Assembly (NCBI RefSeq): GCF_010389155.1
Contig: NC_057765.1
Location: 23,562,980-23,626,979, forward strand
Direction: 5' to 3'
Source: Erigeron canadensis
Lineage: Eukaryota > Streptophyta > Magnoliopsida > Asterales > Asteraceae
Length of the DNA: 64,000 bases
Below are positions 59,258-64,000 of this stretch, in pieces. The notes under the pieces are model-generated. The model saw only the letters and a list, made by a program, of their open reading frames with translations. It was not told the DNA's origin and made no database searches. The position numbers and the translations under genes are program-made. Position 1 is the stretch's first letter, and each line of letters opens with the position of its first letter.

Positions 59258-61590
59258 TCACTGGGGTGGATGAGGTGGGTACGGACGGTAACCAGGAATG
59301 TTACCAACATCAAATAAAGATCCAACAACTTGCTCAGCAAAAGAAGGTTCCGCAGCGCCTGTCTCGCCCGCATCCGTCCCGGCGTAGGTACCTGCATAAT
59401 GACCAAAACGGACCGGCATATCCGGCCCTAAAGCACCAGGATCGTGGTGAGGAGGCATCTCGAACTGGCGTTCTGGTGGAAAGTAAAAACCGCCACCAAC
59501 CCGCTGCTGAGGAATAAAAATACTCGGCGGATCATATGCTGGAATGACTGTAGGCGGATGATACTCTTGTCCGGTGAACTGTGCTTCTAGCATAGGCTGA
59601 TAACGTCGAGAGTCATAAACCACTCTCCCCAAACTAGAACCAATATAGGTCAAATCATCGCCCACTTGATGTCGAAAGTCATCCATCCTTGTCTGGAATC
59701 CAGCCATGTCATTCTGGAACTGTTGCTGGGATGTCAACATCTGATTAACTAGACCCTGTAAAGGAGAAAGATCGAACGAGCCTTCCGGAGCTACAAATGA
59801 AGAAGATGCTCCTGCAGTAGAAGAGGTGGCCCGACGCTTAGGGCGTCGCGTAGCCTCGGGCTGCTGCTCAGGTGCATCAGCCATCTCCTCATCATCATCA
59901 CTGGCCTCTTGATCATCCTCGTCATCGTCCCCCTGGTCACCTTCATCATAAGCAATCAATTGGTAACGCTCATTCCGGTTCTTTCTCGGCCGAAGCAAAC
60001 CAAAACGAGCCAGTTCAGTGAAGGTAAAAGCTTTCATCAGTTTCCAATTCAGATTAAAACCTACATTTGCCCGATCATCTTCCAGCTGAAAATGTTGAAC
60101 AATTTTTGTGACAAAGTGGCCACAAACCAACCCGAGTCCTTCACCCCCTTGGTTCCCATGTGCTTAGCAAGCACATACGGAGGACAAGCTGTCATCACAT
60201 GATTCCCCTCGTGCAAAATCCTCATTAACCACAAATCCTCAACATACAGTTTGTCCGGGTGGTGTGTCCGCTGGACAAAAAAGTGAACAAGCATCTTATG
60301 AAGCAATCTCAACAGGGGTGATTTAATCGTGTTTGCCCCACAAACTGATTTCCAAGTCTTACCGCCAGAGATGCGAGTATAATAGTCTCGCGAATCCCCC
60401 GATCCCTGAGGAAACCCAGTAGTGGTCCTAGCAGCATGCTTCAAAAGGTTACAGAAAAAAGGATCATCTAGCATTTCCTGAGTATACATCCCCGTGCACA
60501 CCCCAAATTCAGCGATGGTCATATGCCTGTTTAAACCCCCACACCTAAAATGAATCACCTCACCTTCAAACACACTCTTTACGGAATCAATGTCATCAAC
60601 AGAGATGGTAGAATAGAACTCCAAACACCATTCCTTATATACTTTCTCCCTAATACTAAAGATATCAAACCACATACTAAAATCTCGATCGATTCGATTC
60701 CCATCAGAATCGGTTCCCCATGCTTAAGAGTAAAGAAATTATTGATCTCAGTCCTCACGTCTAAACTTCTCAGCATACTGCTTTCCATGAACTTAGGTTC
60801 AGTAATGTCCTTATTGTACAAGGTAGCCAATCGATTGGTACATTTATTCTTGTTCTCCGGAGTTAGATGTGGAAATCGAAGCCACGGATGGGCTGGAACG
60901 CCCATAGCGACAGCCGCGGGGGTAAGCTCAACAGTAGGTGTGGCGGGAGCTGCAGTTGCGGACGAAACACGAGAACCCCCTCGGCCGGAGCGGCTAGAAG
61001 TAGCGGCATCCTACACAAACAAGAAAACATCAAAACAATCAACCCCAAATATAACTTAAACGTATATGAAGTAAAATGAGGTCAGGTGATGAAACAGAGC
61101 AGCTGCGGCGCAGCCAAACTAGCTGCGGCGCAGCTTGGCGTTTCTGGATGATAGCTGCGGCGCAGCTCTTAGCTGCTGCGCAGCTTCGTGTTTCTGTTCG
61201 AGAGTTGCGGCGCAGCTTTAAGCTGCGGCGCAGCTTGGCCGTTTTGAAGTCTGAAACGACTAGATGCAAGCAACAGCTGAGGTGAACAACAAAGCCTCTC
61301 CACCAGAACAACAAAGCCTCTCCACATTCAAATCCTAATTTAAATTTTAGGTTTATCTTCACTTAAAAGTAACAACCTTTTGAATCAAGCCCTAACTAGA
61401 TTAACTAGCTCCATGAAGTTTCAACATCAAAGTACAACTAATTACTCTTTGTTCTTAATCTTCTCAACAGTAAATTTGCTATTTTTAAGAATCTAATAAA
61501 ACTAATAATGCACAGAACATTATAGATTTAATGATTTAGAATTTTAAAAATAGGAGAGAAACAAAAACATACCTTCCCTGTTCTAGTCAT
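59258..61590 (-). pseudogene. Env-position ORF of the Athila element (ATHILA ORF-1 type), intron-containing and frameshifted
   Basis: The body runs from 61010 to the TGA near 59258 in three frames. Frame 1 (from about 61010) contains MGVPAHPWLRFPHLTPENKN. Frame 2 (60675-60061) has the family core REKVYKEWCLEFYSTI, VIHFRCGGLNRHMTIAEFGV, LWLMRILHEGNHV. Frame 3 (60130-59258) is acidic then Pro/Gln-rich with a coiled-coil-like middle. Shifts lie near 60718 and 60125, each explained by one base. A short upstream exon at 61590-61573 (MTRTGK) has the donor AAG|GTATG, and an acceptor TTTGTGTAG lies at 61011; they join in phase. The role of this protein in Athila is unknown. 'Env-like' refers to position only, and no clear signal peptide or membrane span is seen. 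Confidence 0.68.
61102..61234. repeat. Six CTGCGGCGCAG palindromes inside the env-like intron
   Basis: Three pairs of GCTGCGGCGCAGC (one copy CTGCTGCGCAG, one GTTGCGGCGCAGC) with 5-7 base gaps inside pairs (CTTTAAG, CTCTTAG), and 19-20 base spacers containing GTTTCTG between pairs. The layout is the same as in the LTR cluster at 56666-56893. Confidence 0.95.
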
Positions 61591-61725
61591 GTTGCAAGAT
61601 TAAAAGAACAAAAGAAATTGAAGTAGGAGGTTGGTGGGAGGTGGCTATGGCCGATCGAGAGAGAGGGAAAAGAAAAAGGAAACTCAGAGAATTAATATGT
61701 GTGTGAAGAAAAACATCCCCACAAT

Positions 61726-61735
61726 CTTATTTATT
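61726..61735 (-). promoter_or_regulatory. TATA-like box between palindromes and env-like exon 1
   Basis: CAATAAATAAG on the minus strand lies about 43 bases downstream of the palindrome cluster at 61778-61911 and about 135 bases upstream of the ATG at 61590. It is a weak TATA match, but the spacing copies that of the LTR. A short TGTTTTTC follows in both places. Confidence 0.4.
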
Positions 61736-61777
61736 GACTAAAAAAAAAGAAAAAAATTGACTGTGTTTGACTGACGG

Positions 61778-61911
61778 GCTGCGGCGCAGCTCTCCTAGCT
61801 GCTGCGCAGTTTTCAAACAGAACGGTTAAACTGCGGCGCAGCTTGATGGCTGCGGCGCAGTTTTCAAACAGAAAGGTTTAGCTGCGGCGCAGCTTGAGGA
61901 CTGCGGCGCAG
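61778..61911. repeat. Six CTGCGGCGCAG palindromes upstream of the env-like ORF
   Basis: Three pairs (GCTGCGGCGCAGC or ACTGCGGCGCAG; one CTGCTGCGCAG) with 5-7 base gaps. The two spacers between pairs are nearly identical: TTTTCAAACAGAACGGTTAA and TTTTCAAACAGAAAGGTTTA. The spacers are in the opposite orientation to those at 61102-61234. Confidence 0.95.
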
Positions 61912-61922
61912 TTTTCTTTTCT

Positions 61923-61925
<3 letters not shown>

Positions 61926-61972
<47 letters not shown>
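61926..61972 (-). repeat. 47-base poly-A (minus strand) tract
   Basis: A run of 47 T on the plus strand, thus poly-A in the element's sense, between pol and the palindrome cluster. It may be replication slippage or a mark of an RNA-templated insertion. The length is error-prone. Confidence 0.85.
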
Positions 61973-61975
<3 letters not shown>

Positions 61976-62074
61976 TTTTCTGGTTTTCTCAAAACGACAC
62001 AAGTTGTATGACAACAACATACCTGTCGAACAACTTAACAAAACTTTGGAAAGAAGAACAGCAGATGACAAAGA

Positions 62075-62088
62075 ACCCCCCACACTTA
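62075..62088 (-). other. Internal polypurine-tract-like site
   Basis: TAAGTGTGGGGGG on the minus strand resembles the terminal tract at 57142-57157 and another at 59019-59033. It could act as a central polypurine tract. GAAGGTAAGT at its 5' edge (about 62092-62083) is also a strong splice donor. Confidence 0.5.
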
Positions 62089-62276
62089 CCTTCGTTTATT
62101 CTTGAAACGACTTACCGAAAGGAGTGTCAGCGGACTCTACCTGTAAGTTCTTATTAAACACAATACCAACGATAAATAAACAAAATAACCACAAATAAGA
62201 GAACGAGAAGCACGGGTTGCCTCCCGCGAAGCGCTTAATTTATTTACGAGTCGCTAGCTAGACTCGACGTCCTTCT

Positions 62277-64000
62277 TCATTGCTTCATGTCGAAAAAGGG
62301 AAGCTCGTCAACGACGACTCCCACAATTTCTTCCTCCTCATGGTAAAACTTTAACCTGTGACCATTGACAATAAAAGAAGTGCCATCCGATTTAAACAAT
62401 TCCACATAACCAGATGGATAGACATGTTTGATCACAAAGGGGCCGGTCCACCTAGATGTCAACTTGGGTTGCTTGAACTTGTACTTAGAAAGGAACAACA
62501 AAACCTTATCTCCTACTTTAAAATCCTTCGTTCTAAGCCTACGGTCATGCCACACTTTAGTTCGTTCCTTGTACAACAAGGAGTTATCATAAGCATACAA
62601 CCTGAGTTCATCTAGTTCATTTAATTGCATAGATCTCAACTCACCAGCCTCGACTAGGTCCATGTTACAATTCTTGAGCGCCCAAAAGGCTTTATGCTCA
62701 ATTTCGATAGGCAGATGACAAGTCTTGCCATAAAGCAACCGAAATGGGGTAGTCCCAATTGGTGTCTTGTAGGCGGTCCTAAATGCCCATAGAGCATCAT
62801 CAAGCTTGGTGGACCAAGACTTCGGATTATCTCCTACGGTCTTCTCAAGAATTCTCTTTAGTGCCCGATTCGTGTTTTCCACTTGGCCACTCGTTTGCGG
62901 GTGGTATGAGGTTGAAAAACGGTGATTTACACCGTACCTCTTAAGCACCTTAGCGAGTTGGTGATTCGCGAAATGACTTCCGCGGTCACTGATTAAGGCC
63001 TTAGGCACACCAAACCTACAGAAAAGCTTTTTCAAGAAATGAATGACCACACGTGCATCATTCGTTGGCAAGGCTTTCGCCTCGGCCCACTTTGAAACAT
63101 AATCAACGGCAACAAGGATATATAAATTCCTATTCGATGGGAGAAAAGGTCCCATAAAGTCTATGCCCCAAACATCAAAAACTTCACATACCTGAATAAA
63201 GTTTTGCGGCATTTCATCTCGTTTGGAAATATTACCTTGCCGTTGACACACATCACAAACCTCTACCAAGGTTTGTGCTTCCTTGAACACGGTAGGCCAA
63301 AAGAAACCAGCATCATAAACTTTCTTACCAGTGACGGATGCTCCATAGTGTCCCCCAGTTGGCCCATGGTGACAAGCATCGAGAATCTGGCGTGTCTCAT
63401 TATCGGCTACACATCTCCTGATCATCCCATCTGCACAAACTTTAAACAAAAAAGGATTTTCCCAAAAGTAATGTTTGGCCTCGGTATGAAGTTTCCTCCG
63501 TTCTTGCTTTGACATTTCTTCCGGAATTACACCTGAACTGAGATAGTTAGCAATATCGGCGAACCAAGGACCTGTTTCAATCTTCATCAAAAACTCATCA
63601 GGAAAATCATCATTAATATCATGCTCTTGTAACTCCTCACGGTGAGGGTTTTCGAGCCTACTAAGATGGTCAGCTGCCACATTCTCTGCTCCCTTTTTGT
63701 CTTTAATTTCAATGTCGAATTCTTGCAAAAGCAAGACCCAACGAATCAAGCGAGGCTTAGCATCTTGTTTCGTGAACAAGTACCTAAGGGCAGAGTGGTC
63801 AGTGTAGACAATTGTCTTGTTAAGGACCAAGTAGGGACGGAATTTATCAAAAGCATACACCACAGCTAACAACTCTTTCTCAGTGACAGTGTAATTCTGT
63901 TGAGCTGGGTTCAAAGTCTTGCTAGCATACGAAATAGGGCGGAAGTGCTTATCCCCCCTTTGGCCTAAAACGGCCCCTAAGGCATAATCGCTAGCGTCAC
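62277..64000 (-). CDS. Athila pol: RNase H and integrase (partial at the window edge)
   Basis: The open frame enters the window at 63998 and runs 574 codons to TGA at 62277 without interruption. RNase H begins at [12 protein letters not shown] (first acidic residue), then [27 protein letters not shown] and AADHLSRL. The integrase zinc finger (H-H ... CDVCQR) lies near 63390-63230. The DDE triad is in [19 protein letters not shown] and [11 protein letters not shown]. The C-terminal WTGPFVIK is the GPY/F-type module. The sequence style ([14 protein letters not shown]) is Athila. The first methionine-like start near 63914 is not real; the reverse transcriptase lies upstream beyond the window. 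The frame being intact while the env-like ORF is broken is notable. Confidence 0.93.
   Translation of the reverse strand, partial: DASDYALGAVLGQRGDKHFRPISYASKTLNPAQQNYTVTEKELLAVVYAFDKFRPYLVLNKTIVYTDHSALRYLFTKQDAKPRLIRWVLLLQEFDIEIKDKKGAENVAADHLSRLENPHREELQEHDINDDFPDEFLMKIETGPWFADIANYLSSGVIPEEMSKQERRKLHTEAKHYFWENPFLFKVCADGMIRRCVADNETRQILDACHHGPTGGHYGASVTGKKVYDAGFFWPTVFKEAQTLVEVCDVCQRQGNISKRDEMPQNFIQVCEVFDVWGIDFMGPFLPSNRNLYILVAVDYVSKWAEAKALPTNDARVVIHFLKKLFCRFGVPKALISDRGSHFANHQLAKVLKRYGVNHRFSTSYHPQTSGQVENTNRALKRILEKTVGDNPKSWSTKLDDALWAFRTAYKTPIGTTPFRLLYGKTCHLPIEIEHKAFWALKNCNMDLVEAGELRSMQLNELDELRLYAYDNSLLYKERTKVWHDRRLRTKDFKVGDKVLLFLSKYKFKQPKLTSRWTGPFVIKHVYPSGYVELFKSDGTSFIVNGHRLKFYHEEEEIVGVVVDELPFFDMKQ

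Larger units (their letters stand above)
55653..64000 (-). mobile_element. Athila-clade Ty3 retrotransposon, 3' part: pol, env-like ORF, 3' LTR
   Basis: Order on the minus strand: RNase H and integrase (64000-62277), a non-coding stretch with a PPT-like site, a 47-base poly-A and palindromes, an env-like ORF (61590-59258), a long 3' untranslated region, a polypurine tract (57157-57142) and a 1489-bp LTR (57141-55653). The 5' LTR, gag, protease and RT lie beyond the window. AATTC (55648-55652) is the presumed target duplication. The integrase sequence and the PF03078-like env-position ORF place it in Athila. It sits inside the short-LTR element at 52951. Confidence 0.88.

Noticed and set aside
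61826..62083. Minus-strand frame with a long lysine run.
   Set aside because: Made only by the 47-base poly-A tract and the palindromes.

Overview
This window is nuclear DNA of a flowering plant, most likely a eudicot. Host genes have many short GT-AG introns (and one GC-AG intron), intergenic DNA is very AT-rich, and LTR retrotransposons, MITEs and Helitron-like repeats fill the gaps. The retroelement families look like those common in Asteraceae, but that placement is a recollection-based inference. No search was possible. Protein identities rest on motif and domain recognition, and exon borders were read by hand from splice sites and reading-frame continuity.

Host genes from left to right: the last three exons of a phosphatidylserine decarboxylase (1-429, +); an ANTH-domain clathrin assembly protein (712-1932, -); the tRNA guanosine-10 N2-methyltransferase TRM11 in six exons (8706-14029, -); an RZ-1A-type RRM/zinc-knuckle glycine-rich RNA-binding protein (23182-24378, +); a GH3 beta-xylosidase/arabinofuranosidase in six exons (27849-30902, +); a single-exon vacuolar-iron-transporter-like (VTL) gene (32098-32769, -) with a partial tandem copy of its 3' end; and the ER mannosyltransferase ALG2 in seven exons (38493-42705, -), whose exon 2 carries an apparent +1 frameshift. 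From memory, TRM11 and RZ-1A are also neighbours in Arabidopsis (At3g26410/At3g26420), so this pair may be ancient microsynteny.

Transposable elements: two nested solo LTRs with intact 5-bp target duplications (2509-6834 and 4306-6526); a hAT element with an 8-bp duplication in TRM11 intron 1 (11916-12497); a PIF/Harbinger element whose transposase and MYB-like genes are fused by an internal deletion (14316-16349); a Tourist-like MITE in the RZ-1A intron (23472-23669); Helitron-like tandem units (34003-35014) broken by an LTR insertion; an inverted pair of LTR fragments (35015-38115); a truncated Ty3-type element with LTR, primer-binding site and gag remnant (46498-49629, -); an Athila-like LTR remnant (49652-51000); a palindromic MITE (51236-51626); a short-LTR element that seems to have captured a GDSL esterase/lipase gene (52951-55652, +); and, inserted into it, the 3' part of an Athila-clade element with pol, env-like ORF and 3' LTR (55653 to beyond 64000, -).

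The most unusual signal is a family of GC-rich palindromes, core CTGCGSCGCAG or CTGCTGCGCAG, in clusters inside LTRs of apparently unrelated elements. In the Athila LTR and in one Tekay-like LTR fragment the cluster sits directly upstream of a TATA box, as a promoter/enhancer block would. Inside the Athila element a similar cluster precedes a TATA-like box and a tiny first exon of the env-like ORF. This suggests a second, LTR-like internal promoter for the downstream gene.
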